Source of the DNA: Gavia stellata
Lineage: Eukaryota; Chordata; Aves; Gaviiformes; Gaviidae
Length of the DNA stretch: 64,000 nt
Direction of reading: 5' to 3'
NCBI RefSeq assembly: GCF_030936135.1
Contig: NC_082605.1
Span: forward strand, 16,698,261 to 16,762,260
The notes below the pieces were generated by a model, which was not told the DNA's origin, ran no database searches, and worked only from the letters and a program-made list of their open reading frames with translations. The position numbers were made by a program, and so were the translations under genes. Below, piece by piece: positions 12,401 through 26,224 of this stretch. Position 1 is the stretch's first letter. Each line of letters begins with the position of its first letter.

Positions 12401-13425
12401 ATTGCTTTTCTTGTTTTTCTTTTTCTTTTTTTTTTTTTACAGATGCAATTCAACTCTTACTGTTACCCCTTTGCTCTTCTTCTCTTTGTTGCCATTCTAA
12501 CAATGTGAACTACATTGGCTTTACTTATCAAAGGAGAAGGAATGCAAAAATAAAGAAAGAAAAGGAACTGTAATGAAGAGATTTGGCCTCTACTTTGTCT
12601 TAGCTGTTAAACTGTTTTTAGTGTTTTTGTTAACTATTTGCAAAGGGAAGCATTTTCTACAGAGGATAATTAATTTCAAGAAAAAAGTCTTGAGTTTTAA
12701 GAATAAACATGTCTCCAAAAGAGGAGATAGTCAATTTTATACAATGTCACAACTCTCCAACATTTGGGGTAGTGACTCTTTTTGTTTTGTTAAAACATTT
12801 GAAACTAGCAAGCAGCCATTGTTTCTAAAGACCGAAGCATTCATGTGTACTCCTATTTTCTTTTCCTTCATTTTTAAAATAGCAAAGTCATTAAAACTGT
12901 AAATATTTTGTTGCTTGGATAAGCATCTTCTGGGAACTTTGTATCTATGGTATATAATCATAGAATTTTATATTTTCATATAAAGCTAATTTTTTTCTAG
13001 TTTCACCTCCTTCCTAGTTCTGTGGTGGCTATGTGAATACATACCTTCTGTGTATCGAGGTAGTGAGACACCATCATCACACTCCAAAAAAGATTTCCAC
13101 ACATGTCATTTCTTTGGGGCAGTGATTGTGAAAGTTGGATTTTTTTTTTTGATTCCATTGTCAGTGTGTGCAATAGGAATTAGACTTAGCCAGTCACTGG
13201 ATACGTTTGTCTCATTGATCCATTCAGAAAAAAAAAAAAATGTGGTGTTTGGTTTGGGGAGAGGGTGGGAGGGAGTATTTTGAGGGAGATTTTTTGTTCG
13301 TTTTGGTTTGGTTTTTGTTTGGGGGTTTTTTGTAACTTGAAGAATCTTCTTTTTGTTATGTTAAACTATATCAAATCATTCTATTATAGTGTTATTTAAT
13401 ATGTAAATTGTATTGCTATACATAA

Positions 13426-13431
13426 AATAAA
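13426..13431 (+). terminator. PTPRG: Distal poly(A) signal, PTPRG
   Basis: A canonical AATAAA is followed within 15-30 bases by a GT/T-rich downstream element (tatggtttttgatgta). The base composition changes just after it, from very AT-rich to mixed, consistent with the transcript end. Confidence 0.55.
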
Positions 13432-16400
13432 GTATGGTTTTTGATGTATTTACAGACTTCTTCCTAATTTGCATCAAATACACATACAGAACAGATGCAC
13501 GAGTCAGTATTTCATTGTCCCAGGCGTGCAGGAAGAATGATGAGATCCAAGGCCTGCTTTAATTAGATCTCAAATTTCCTAGCAGCACTCAGCTGGGAAC
13601 TGTCTCTCAGTCACTTGACAGTGGAGATCACCCTTCCTTTCTTAATTGTCTCCGACTATTAGAGAGCTGCCGGTAACCCCCTTCCCTCTCCACCACCGGT
13701 CCTCCCCCAGACTGTTGTGACCCATCAAAATCCCTTCTGGAAGGGGGATTGTCTCCGTTCAGAACAGGACCTCAGAGCCTGCACTTTATCGCCAGCTCTT
13801 TTGGGTGTGCCCTTCCTTAGGTGTAACTCTGGTTTATCAGCCGATGCCTGCATGGAAGAACAGGGGCTTCCACCAAGCCGCTGTCACCTGGTTTATGTGA
13901 TAACCTGCGTCTACTCACTGCTCAACTAACCCCAGAGCCGTGCTAGAAAAAGCAAAAGTACTCATCCCCATCTCAGGCAGGCTGGGAGGGAAGGACAGAT
14001 GTTCCAAATCCTAGAGATAAAGCAGTGAATGTTCCCCATGGAGTACATTTCTAGTCATACCTCCCCGCTGCATCTGAGCCAAGAGCTGTCATTGAAATGG
14101 GCGCGCACTACACCATCGATGCCTGGTGTTTTGCAACAAAACCTCGACAGCTCCGCATGCCACCTCCCGTGCTGATTCCGTGCTGAATGCATGTGTTGCT
14201 TGTTTTGTTGTTCTTGTGGGAAAACCACTTGGATTTGTGGATACATTCTCGTTCAGATCTGCTGCCAGCGGTGAGCCGCGGAGGCAGACCTGCCTGAATG
14301 GGGGCACGGCAGCTGCCCGGGCTGACGGAGCCTTCAGAAACAGGGCAGCACGCAGCTTCCAGAGCAGTACCCGCACATGGACAAACAACATCAATAACTG
14401 AAATTGCTTGTTGACGTAAAATTGCTGGTTAAAATCAATACACTATACATCTGCCTTCTTTCGTGTTGCTGCATTCTCACCTGTAAGGTCCACGTTCTGG
14501 TTCACCGGGAGAAAGAGGGAACCGGGGGCACTAGAAGGGGACTGTGATAGTGTGACACGGCAGTGCTAGCAGTCACAGCCTGCAGAGCCTCTGACTTTGT
14601 AGCATGCTTCTTCCAGCCCTTGCTCCAGGGCACTGCCTCATGCTGCATCCCAGTAACAGCCCGACGCTAGCCCACAGGCAGGCTCCACCTGCCTTGCTGC
14701 CAAGGGAGCAAACATGGGAGGGCAGGGAGCTGCTTCCCTGCCTACCAGGTCTTCGGTGGAGGATGCTACAGCAGCACTCTGCATGTCTTTCAGGCCAGGG
14801 ACAGGCAGCTGGGCCCGGACACCCAGGGAAGGCTCCTCTGCCCAGCTTGGCTGGTGTACCTCCGTGGAGAAGATGGCAGCCCCTGTGTGCACAGGTAGGT
14901 GGGAACATAGTGCTTCGGAACAACAGTACGAGAAAGCTGCTTAAATACCACTTGCCTGGGAAGCGCCTGAAAGATGGAGCCGATGGCAAACTGAACAGGA
15001 GTCAACACCGCTTGCTGCAAGAGAAAGACGAAGCAGACCCAGGTCTAACCTGGGACCAGGTGAGGAAACCCTCCCATCCTGCTCACGGCACATTTAAAAC
15101 CGTATCTTGAAGGGAGGGAGAACCACACAGGAAAAACATGAAACCCCACTGAAGACAGGCAAAAGGAGAGCAACAGTGATCTGGAAATCCTCTGAGCAAA
15201 GGATGAACTGGGATGTTGCCCAGTGAAAGGCTGGAGAGGGATGCCCTGGGGGAGGCAGGGGTGGAGGAGAGGCGGTGGGGCTTGTCTCCTGGTATTTAAC
15301 ACACCAGTCCTGGAGGAAGGGTGTAATCTGCTCCCTACATCTTTGGTAGATAGAGAACTTGAACAGCCACAAGGAAGGGAGGGGTTGGGCAGTGGGAACA
15401 TCTAGGAGAGCGATGCAAGAAAAAAAGATCTGTCTGTGTCAGTTACAGAAATCAGGACAACCCAAGGCAGCCCCTTAAACACTAAGACCACCCCCGTCTA
15501 CATTTTCGTCAGATAACAGCAGCTCTGAGGTGGATCCCACCCTGCTGCTAGCCCGATCATCACCCATATGCTCATACGCCACGTGGGGCAGAGCTCGCGG
15601 CTCTCTTCTCTAACCCACCCTCACCTTGAGCCAAGCTCAGCAAAAGCCCCTTCATCACCGTTCTGGCAGTGCAGCTCTTGAGTCCCTGATCCTCCTGAGC
15701 CATCTTAGTGAGCACCACAGGCGGGAGTGGAGGACAGGAGAAAAGGCAAAGCCTTGGAGAAGAGCTTGGATTCTGTGCTTGTGCTGGGGAAGAGGCCTGG
15801 CTGAGACCTCTATCCAGTGGAAACATATAGTAAGTAGTTCATTAATACTTTGGCATACAAAGATACAATTTACCAGCACTTCTCGCTACTAACAATACGC
15901 CTGAATTAATTGGTGGTATCAGGAGATCCCAACTTCTTCTGTAATAAACAGCTAATGAGTTTAGCCTTTAAGGCTTCCAGAGGCTGCTAGCAGTCGTGCT
16001 AAGCAGGCACAAATAATAGCAGCATTTTTATTAAATGGATTCAAATGCCAGAAGGTGTACTTTTGAGACCTTTTGCAACATAAAAATAATTTTGATCAAT
16101 GGTTTGGTCCCAGTCCTATTACTTAGCCACTTCAAACTCTATGAAGTGCTTCATGCGCTGATGTGTCACCCCCACCTGCTGGCACCTGCCTTATTGATCA
16201 CTTGTGGTTTCTGTTTCCCCTTTGCTGCCAATCAATGTTTTTGATGTCTTTCTGACTTTGTAATGCTTTAAGAAGCAACACTTCACAAAGCAATCTTTCC
16301 TGACACTGTGTTCAATTAATCTGACAGTCACTGGGCTCGCTTTTCTTTTCTAAAGTTGTTATCTTCCTTATGTCTTGAAATCCTTGTTTAGGAGTTGACG

Positions 16401-17347
16401 CCTGCTTTGCTGGTGTTTTATGTTACGTTTTTGAATTTTGAAAAGATTCTGCATTTCAGTTCCATGTCTCTTATGGGAGCAGTTTCCAATATTCCATATT
16501 TCACTGTCTCTGTGTCCATGTGCCATCTTTTCTGTATGGCTCGTAATTTCTGTCACTCCCAAATTCACACCCTGTTGGTCATATGTCCCATATCACAGGA
16601 TATTCTTGCACAATATCTAATCATAAATACTTGTTCGTTTATCTAAGGAGCCGCTGAAAGAGAGTGTTTCTGAGTCAACATCAGAAGAAAGCCAGAAGGT
16701 ATGTGTGTTTTGTCTTGGAAGGATAGCGTTATTGGCTGAAAGCCCAAGGCTTGATAGAAAGGAACGTGGCACAACCCTCCACCAGCTGTTTTGCTGTTAT
16801 TTTATGATCTAAAATGATGCCCCATCTGAAAGATGAGGGCCAGCAGGCTCTGATTGCACAGGCTCCTATGTAATGTAGATGTTTTCCTGCACTATTTAGG
16901 GTCTACGGGTCCCAGCTTCCTCTGGGTCCATCAGGGGATGATGCCAACAGCCAGGAGTGAAGAGAGCACTAAAGCTTTTCCTAGACATGTATCTGGCCTA
17001 GGATGGGTTTGAGACAGTTGCTGGCTACTTTTAGTACTGCTCCATAAAATGTATTGCCGCTCAGGTCATAGGCACCACATGTGTACAGAAGGTAATGTGC
17101 AGTCCTGTTAGCTGGTGTCACACTAGCCCTCACAAGCCGGACCTGGGGGAATGAGACACTAAGGCAACAGAGGGAACCTCCACATAAAACCCAGGCACTG
17201 TAAGAAATCTAGTACAGATTCTTGAAAAGTATTTGCACATCCTAATAAAGAAACTGTGGCTTCTCAGCCGTGCATCACACAGACCCACAGTCCCTCCCTG
17301 CACCATCCACTGCCCAGCTGCCTGCCACATCCCATGTGCTGTTATGA

Positions 17348-17405
17348 AGCGTGTGACAGCTCCAGTGACATTCTGGAGCGTGTGACAGCTCCAGCGACTA
17401 TTTGG
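17348..17405. repeat. Two-copy 29 bp tandem duplication
   Basis: The unit beginning AGCGTGTGACAGCTCCAG occurs at 17348 and again at 17377, with a few differences toward the end of the second copy. It is a local duplication with no evident function. Confidence 0.8.
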
Positions 17406-20400
17406 GTGGAAATAGCAGTAACATCTGACCAGCCCATTTTCTATTGGTTTACACTAACTTCACACTGGGTGATCAGTAGGCTGTGTGTGGGACATAGATG
17501 AAGACTTGATAGTCTGCTAGAGTAAGAAATCAGCGTGCCCCACAGCCACTTATGGTGGTCAACGTGTTCTCATCCATTGGTTGAGGTGCTTCCTTAACAC
17601 AGACCTTTAGTGAGGCAGGAAATACTGGTGACAATGACAATCGCCATGAATTTTGTAGAATGAGACTTAAGGGAGGGAGAACTCTATTTCAAATAGTATC
17701 TATTTGGCATGTGGCACAGTGCCACGTTGTGTAGTTCAGCACCAGAGCTCCAAAACGCTGCATGCCCCTTCTTTCTGTGAGAGGGGAAGACTGCAAACCT
17801 CTTCAGTTGCTTGCTGAGAAGGAAAAGCAAGGGGAGAGCTGACAAGCTTGATCACAGGATAAAATGAGATCTTTAGCATTCTCTCAGCCAATGCATGGGA
17901 GGAAAATTATGGTCTCTTAAAGAAAGCCTGGCAGTTTTCTCTCTGCAAAGAGGTTTGTACGTGGTGCACAAGAGGGATGGAATGGGGGTGTCCTGCATGT
18001 GCTAGATAAATGAGCAATCTTCTGTAACAAGGTGCTTATCAGGTTTCATCAGCAGACAACCAAGAAGAATAGAAAAACGTAGAAAACCAGTAAATTGAGA
18101 CCTTCATTACATGCAGCCTGATGGGACCATCAGCACCACACAGCTTCGCCCTCCAGGAATTTTTCCCAACAGGCTCAAATCATTAATGGTATTGGCTCAG
18201 TGTCAGAACTGTTGGACGAACTCTGAGTCCAATCATCAGATGAACATTCTGATTCTAAGCTGTAGTTTTAATTTAAAATATCATTTAAATTAAATATCAT
18301 TTCATTCATGACACTGTGAATTGGCATTTGTAGAGAACATCGGGTTGCAGAATGTCTGACGTGTTCAAATGCCATGGGTGTGACTGTGACCAAAACGAGC
18401 TGTTGGCTATCGTAGCTGTATAAAAATACGTGACACAGAATAAAAGGGTTAAGCTATTTAACGCTTTATTTAGCTAGGTATAGAAAGGTTGCCACACTTT
18501 GCCACTAGCAAAGAGTGTCTTTAGTTTTGCTTAATATTAGCCTTCAAGCTGAAAAACACCATTAGTGAGGGGGAAAAAAAACCATAAAACCTCTTAAAAG
18601 TTCAGTAACTTAGGTTATGAAAGGCTCTGCCTTCTGAATTTTAGTGCTTTAAATAAGCTTCCTTATTACTTAAATCCAATTTTCTAGATAGCCTCTTACT
18701 TTGAGCCTGTTAGACATATGTTATGCCTTTGCCTGAAAGTCTCCTAGTGACCTGTAAATTGATTGCAGCCTGTGAACTGGCCCAAAGTAAATCTTCGCTC
18801 TTTTTTTTTCCTATTTTCTTTTCTTTTTCTGAAATAAAAAGGATGCAGGTGGCTTGTCTACTTTCAGGTTATAGATCCTGTATGCACTTCAGAAGTGCTA
18901 TTGACCTCCTAGCAATGATGTAGCTCCTGAAACCTGTAGCAGTAGGCTCTTACATTATGAAGCTAAGATGACTGCGTTCATTGATAATGCCACTATGTAA
19001 TAAAAAAAAAATCTTTTCAATCTTTGTTCTTTGTCATCACAAGTACATTTGCAATAGGTGGGGTTTTATTAATCTGATAGATTTACATATCTCATAGTAG
19101 TCTACTATGTAATGTATTTGGAAAGAATGAGGCACACCACAAACTTACCTAATTGGTTTCATGCAGGGTAACAGTTTAAAGAGTTTTACAACATTTGTTT
19201 ATCTCATTATTTGTGTTTACAATTTACATGTGTTAAAAAATGTCCTGTATCTTTCTTGCATCATAACAACTCTGCAATAGCAGAATGCCATAGCCAGCTC
19301 TCACGTCATTGCATCTTCGTAACATTCACCCAGTGAACTGGGAGAACATTTTATGACTGTGTAGGAAGAATAACTGATTCAACCTAACCTGGTCAGATGA
19401 GCGGAGCCCTGTTGCAACACAGTTTTCTCTATCATCTGCCAAAATTTTCCTCCTCATTCCCCAGTTTGAGTCATGGGCGCCTGATCAGCCAGGGCTCAGC
19501 ACCTTCCAGTCCCCAGCAAAGATCAATGACTGGTCTCTGATTCATCAGCTTTAATAGTTTCTGAAACACATTGTTGTGCTGATATCCACAGAAATCGGGA
19601 AGATTAAGTATGTAACTGACAAAAAAAAATATCTTAAGCTGGAGTTTGTCACATAAAAGGTATGACAAAAGAAAAAGAATAAGCTCCAAAATGATAAGTG
19701 AAAAGAAAACGGTGATTTAATATAAATGGCATAAAGTTGTTCCAATTACACCAAAGTTCACAAATAAGGGATATTAGCAGTCCACACCTCTGCCCCCATT
19801 TTTTATGACCTTATTTCTTTCAGATGATCCCTGGTTTTATACTCCTGCCACTGCATGTAACTGCGAGGAAGACCGTGTCCCACAATATGGTAAAACTAAT
19901 TTTGCAAATCATCACAAAGTCACAGGCACATGGCACAAAATGTTAACCCGGTCCAATGCCCTCCTGGTGGTTTCCAGTTTGTTCAAAACATTGTTTTGGG
20001 GCAGCTGTATCCCCACAGACTTTACACCAAGTGAGGAAAGTCCATTCTCTCACAACTAGCATAAAACCACCACTTTGGGTGCTTTGACCAGATATTTGTT
20101 ATTAACAGGCACTTAATCACAGCCTCAGCAATGAACAGCCCTGAGCAGGGCTGATGTCTTCCTGAGCACGCAGCCACCCCTGCCCAAATTTTTGGCTTGA
20201 ATCATCTCTCACCCTCTTTTCTTCCTCAGACTATACTGTGGTCCCTTTCCAAAACAGAGAGCAAAGTGCCATTATGTTATTTCCTTCTTAGTAAGTCCAA
20301 AAAGCGTGTCCCAAAAAGGCAATATTAACTTTGGCAATTGGACTCTTTGCCTTTGGAGCTCTTATTCCACATTCTGCCTGCGCTTATAAAGACTTCAATC

Positions 20401-23400
20401 TTTATTGATTTTCCTGTGCCACCTCTCAGCATCCTTCCTAGGCAGCATGATGCATTAACTTTCCATATAATGAATATTCCTGTTTGGTTCCGTACTCTGA
20501 AATACACCCATCTCTGAATGAGATTTCAACACTCTGCATTGCTGATTTTCAGCTGCATGCCATAGCCCTTGTATTTCATAGGCTGGGAACACCAAAAGAG
20601 CCCTCTAGACCCAGCGGTCTTGCTTCTAACACAATCACTGTTGTATTGGTGGGGAGGAGAGCCTTTATGTTTTTTAGACCAGTTCCAACAATGAAGTTAT
20701 TAAAGCTATTTTCCACCTTGCAAGAAAGCTACCTGATGATGATATTGTTCCTGCCTTCTAAACTAATTTTATTTCAATATGGTACATTTGCAGTCATCAT
20801 AATCCTATTGTTGCATGTTATTCCCAGTATAATGACTGAAAATGCTATTTCTTGGAGGAAGGGTTTTGCTCTGTTTTTTTGTGGGTTTGGGGTTTTTTCT
20901 GTTTAATTTTATCTACCGCTATAATATCAGAAGAGAAGCCAATTTATTCACTAAAATCCTTCCTATCCATTCCTTTGTTGACTTCAGTTTCCAGTGAAGG
21001 ATACAAGGTACTTTTACAAAGCAATATGAAGACAGACCTACAGTTATTCCGCTAAAGGTAGGCTGCATCCACACAGCTAAGTGTCTGTCCCAGCCACAGT
21101 GCAGAGCAGGTAGCATCCTTGCAGTTCAGCTTCTCGTAGCAGATGAGAATAGGAGCTGTAAAGCTATATAGTCAGCTCTTCCACACTGGGTTTGGAAAAT
21201 TGTGGCACTAAATCCATAGCCCCTCTAGGGTGGCACCTCCACAGCACTGGGGGCATCGTAGTCTTCTTGATGCGAATGGCAGCAGACCTCCAAATAAAAG
21301 AATCCCAGATATTTTATTTTTACTCTTAACTTGTTGCTGGATTTTAAAAATTCATTTTCAACTTGTGTAAAACAGGATGATGATTGGTTTCACACCATGT
21401 CATTACAACTATTATAGCTTACACTATAGCACGAAAGCACTATTTTGAGTCCCAGATGAGGCAATTTAGAAGGTAATGAGGTTCAGGAGAGTGGAATTTT
21501 AGCCTTCCTGCAATTACGATTTTTGAGTTAAGCAGACAAACCTCAAAGGCTTTCTCAGATATCCATGTGAACCTGAGATCCAAGGTGGGTATGAGGTACT
21601 TAGTGACCAGGTTGGCACAGGAGGCCATTACCCCGCTTAGCTACCCAGCTCTCCACCTACGGTTAGGGGGTAAGATTGGATTGATATGGAAGAGTTGTTG
21701 CAGGGGGGGTGACTTCCAGAGGATGTCATTTCATGTAACCCAACTTAACTGCACAGCTGTTCTATGCACTGCTGTAACAAACCGTTTCTTCATGAAACCG
21801 TTATTGCCTCCGCCCAGCTCAAAACCTGAGCTTCCTAACAATGCAACAGTAGAAGAAAAATAAATTTCTCTCTCCTCACACATGAGCTCTAGCTGACGCA
21901 TTTCCTATTTACAGAAGTCTCTCCTCAAGCACAAGCAAGTGCTGAGAGACAAAATAGCATTAAAAAAGTGATCTCATATTATATGCCCATGACTTCCATG
22001 TTTTGTATTAAACTTCCTTTTATAATACTTAGTAAGAATTAACAGATATTTTCACAAATAGGTCTCAATTATTATAGGTGATTACAGAGTTCAGCAGGTT
22101 GATTATTACTGTAATAGAGCATTATCTGCTGATGAGCTTGTAACCCATGTTATTCTTATCTGTTAGGTGCTCATACTATCTATTAATAATTTATAAACTA
22201 ACCTCATTATAAGGTTGTAATGTGGACTGCAACAGATTACAGCACAAACAGGCAGTACTCAAGCACTAAGAAGTTTCTCTATGCAGCTAATCCCAGCTCC
22301 ATTATGTGTTCCTCGTTTAGATTTTATCATATGCTGTTGATATTCTGGAGGCCTCCGTTTCTTCCTAGGATGTGGTTATCAATAATCCATGTACCTCATT
22401 TCCCCACATGGCAACTGATGCCCATAGCAGAAGCTTAGCTCTTGCCGTTGTATCGGTGTAGACAGATTTGGGAATAAGACCAGGAGTTTGCTAACAGTCT
22501 TTGAAGACAGCAGGGCTCTCTCTACATAGGTTTGTGGGTCTGAGTGCAGAGGCGAGGCCACCGCGATTGCCATCTCTGCTCTCATCCCCATCTTTGAGCT
22601 AGTTCCTTCAATTCTCCTTTCACAGGACTTCTGTCTAGTGCCTGAAGATACAGCTTCACCAGTACACTAAGCCATGTTTCCCATCCGTGTCAGCCACGCT
22701 CTTAATAGATTTATTTCACTGAAATGGCCACAACATAAAAAGTACTAAACTACAAGCAGAAGCACTTGCTGTAAAATGGCTGGAGAAATTGCCAAAGAAG
22801 GGCTGGTAGTGGTTCTTTTCCTGATTAGTATGTACAGAAGATGGAAAGCTTGGGGAAAAAAAAGTGGTTTATGCTCAAGTCTTTCATTTTTCACAACAGT
22901 CACTTTCCAGTGCTATCTAAATAGCAAGCCAACAATTTTTTACAAAATCCTCTGTACTTGAATGTTTTTTGCCAGTTCTCCCTCACAAGGTGGAAACACT
23001 GACAACCGTGAGTGCTCAGCTGCGGTATCTGACTTTGTGAAAACTAATAGCAAAGCTGGAAAGAGTAGGTTGTTCACAAAAAGAGTAGCATAGCCATCCA
23101 TGGTGCACACATGCTTGTTAAAACCCATTTTTTGGAATTCATGACAGCACACCTTTCCTTGGAGCCCCTTCAGGCAGGAGATGCTCTCAGGACATCCAGG
23201 AAGAGCAGTTGGTCTGGACAGAATCTCAAGGCAAAAATCTGGGCTTTACTGAAGCCACTGGCAAAGTTCATTTTGACTTTAGCGCAGCCAAGATTTTACT
23301 GTCACATTATCACTAAATCTCTTGGCTTTCAATATTACTGCATATTTTCCTGAGCAATTTTAGGCATATCTATTTCAGTCTTCTGACAAAGATATTTATG

Positions 23401-26180
23401 ATGAATAGTAATTATTCTGTTGTAGTAGTATCCTGGGACCTTAGCTGTGGACCCATGTGCATCATCAGTAGCAGTGTGTGGATGCATAATAAAGAGACAT
23501 TATTTATGTATCGTGCTCTTTACCTTATCCTCAGACATTTACGCAAAGGAGTTTAAACTGAGGAGTAAACACAAAGATGTGGATACGAGCTGTGGTTCAG
23601 GATGTGCCTGGTCTACAGACTGTCAGAGCCTGGTAAGAATTAATGCGTGTTGTGCTTTATCACTTTCCCTGGCTATCCTCGACTGTCCCTTCTTAGAAAC
23701 AGGATACAGTATCAATATTCCTACACTCTCAGTAATACAAATTTTACTGCCTGTGTTATGTTGGGAAGATCTGTCTGGAACTTCAGTGGTGCCATGACAA
23801 ACAGATCCAAATCCTGCACCCTGACTGCAAATGGATGGTTCCTTCTAAAGCACTTCTGTGATGTGTGCCTTATTTTTTCATAACTAGAAATGGGGCTTTG
23901 TAGAACATTTTGACAGTTTAAAAAGAATGATGCCATTTCTAACTTAGTGTTTCCACTGAGATTAATCTGGTTTTCAGACATGTATTTTGGCTTAGAAAGT
24001 AGCTAGTAATCTAACTGCCTCTAAAATTTTATACAAAATAAACAAATAATTTTCCCAAGCCACATTTATTGTAAAACTCAAGCTTGTAGTTGTGAGATCT
24101 TTCATTGTCTTCTTCCTCACCCCCATATCATGCTGAGTCATTTTCTAAAACATTTTCTAATCCAATTGCTTTTCTATAAGCAAGTGAATGAAATCTAAAC
24201 ACAGACTACACAAGGAAGACGATGAGAAGGAAGGCATATGTTATCATAACTTCCCAGTCTTCCAAGGGTTGTATTTCCTCATAGTCTCGCAAGCATTTGC
24301 AATAAGAACAAACAAAACTCTCAATAAACTACAGGGGAAAAGAATACCTCCCTTTTTCTCAGAACTTGTGTGGGCTTTGCAAACACACAGTTCATTAGAC
24401 GAGAATTCCTTATACAGGGTTACTTATCAGGCTGAGTCAGGAGCACTTAGGTTCTGCGGTAAAAGCATCTCAGCTTGGAAGAACAGGGCAGGGGGTCAAA
24501 ACAAGGTGGAGAGCACATCCTTAGATGGAGATTTCCTTTCTGCTCTGTTCTAAACACTAGCAATTAATGCTCTCTTAGCTGAGAGGAGCAAATTCTGCAG
24601 TAGCAGAACAGTTCAAGCGCATGGTGAGAGCTGCTCCTGACACTGCCACACAGCCTGGGGTCACACACTCAGCTCTGCAGCCTCCCACCGAGGAATAGGG
24701 ATTGCCTGGCCAGAGGCTGCTCAAGTTGTGGTCCCAAATACCTCCTGCTGTACATTGTACCAGTGGCTGTTAGCCTTTAAGGTTTCCCTTGGTTTGGGTA
24801 TTATGCAGAGCACAAAAAAGGACGAAGCAAATACATTGCTTTTATCACACACACAGACACTAGTGTGAGACGGTGTGGAATGACAAAGTGGATCACCAGC
24901 TGCAGCTTCTGGTCAGCATGGGTAGTGTGTATAGGCATGGGTATCTGGTTTGGCGTGCATCCTCTTCTCCACCCCTACCACCCCACTGGCTAAGACTGAA
25001 GGCACACGGAAAAGAGCAGTTAGCTGAAGAGCCAAAAGCAATGGAGTAGAGCTGAAGTCCTTTAAAAATTCTCTTTACTGATTCACTTTGGTTCTCTCTC
25101 ATAGTGCATCTCTAAAAAGACTCAGTGACTGAACAGTTTCTGACTTGCGTAATTCCAACTTTACTGTCCCAAATTATCTGGCTCTTTATTTTTTTAAAAA
25201 TACTCAGTTCCCTTTCAGAATGAATTCCTATCGTTTCTTTTCTTCATCTGGTCTCTGATTTTAAACGAATGTTGCTCCTAATTCTATGCTATATCTACGG
25301 TGGGAGAGTGTCCCAGAAATTACTCCTTTAGTGTCCAAAAATACTTGATAAATAATACTCAGGCTACATTGAAAATGATCTTTTATTGCCAGAGATTACA
25401 TTTTTGGAAGGTACCTTCAGCACCTTGTGGTGATGTACCTTGCTACCTTCAGCATGCCGTGGGGGATTTAGGCCATGAATACCAACAATGCTTTCATGAT
25501 CTTTCCTACAGGTAACACCCACAGTCTCTCATACATGAACAGAGACTAATAACCATTTCTTCACTTGGCTATGCGCCTTCTAGTGCAGAGACAACAGACC
25601 CTTCTCAGAGCCTATAACAATCTAAGACAATTCAAAGTACATAAAAGTTATAAACTATGTTTTTTTAAACAGAACTGGGGAAGCATAATTTTAATCAGAC
25701 TTGTTTGATTATTCCAGTCGGCACAATGTATAAAAAGGTATCACAAATTATTTTGAGAGATTAGCCAATTACAGAGAGCCATTTCCAGAGAGGAAATTTA
25801 GGGCATCTCACTAACGGCTTGATTTATACAGCAGGCCATATTTTAGCAACAGATCACTTGATCACTTACATAAACTGCTTTCATTTCACTTGCTTTAAAT
25901 ACAGAAAAAATGTAAATAAGTAGATAAGCAGCTCTATGAATGAAAAGAACCAAGGAGCCTGGTTTCCTATGGATTTGAGTTGGTAAGAAAAAATCCTACA
26001 TGGACCCTCTGACATCTAGCAAGTGGTAAGCTCTCCTTATAGCCTTTCTTTTTCTCTGAATAGACATCTATTTTCACAAAACTTTTAGAACCGCGATGTC
26101 TGCGGGACTAGTAACCTTGGTGTTGAATTTGGCTGCAATTGGTCAACTTCAGAAATTACTGAAAAAAGAGACGTGAAAGA

Positions 26181-26224
26181 CATGCACACGCATGCATGCG
26201 CAGGTACGCGCGCGCACACACACA
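26181..26224. repeat. CA/CG alternating simple-sequence tract
   Basis: Strict purine/pyrimidine alternation runs over 26181-26202 and 26204-26224, mixing CA, TG and CG steps and ending in a short (CA)n. Such tracts can adopt left-handed DNA and mutate quickly. Confidence 0.8.

Larger units (their letters stand above)
8227..13455 (+). other. PTPRG: PTPRG 3' untranslated region (inferred extent)
   Basis: About 5.2 kb of AT-rich DNA without a credible coding region follows the stop codon. AATAAA occurs at 9317-9322, 9417-9422 and 13426-13431. The last lies just downstream of a U-rich, GTTTT-repeat tract and is the best candidate for the distal end. A Pumilio-type TGTAAATA octamer is at 12898-12905. 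The 3' limit is inferred; shorter isoforms ending near 9.35-9.44 kb are plausible. Confidence 0.6.

Noticed and set aside
12322-12902. Two consecutive ORFs (83 and 109 codons) in the PTPRG 3' UTR
   Set aside because: They are Phe/Lys/Ser-rich translations of AT-rich UTR sequence with no motif.
19824-20290. Alternative frame across the candidate exons 19824-19889 and 20230-20290 (DPWFYTPATACNCEEDRVPQ then DYTVVPFQNREQS)
   Set aside because: It looks protein-like, but needs an upstream exon ending in phase 1 that I could not find, and it meets a stop at the junction with 23535.
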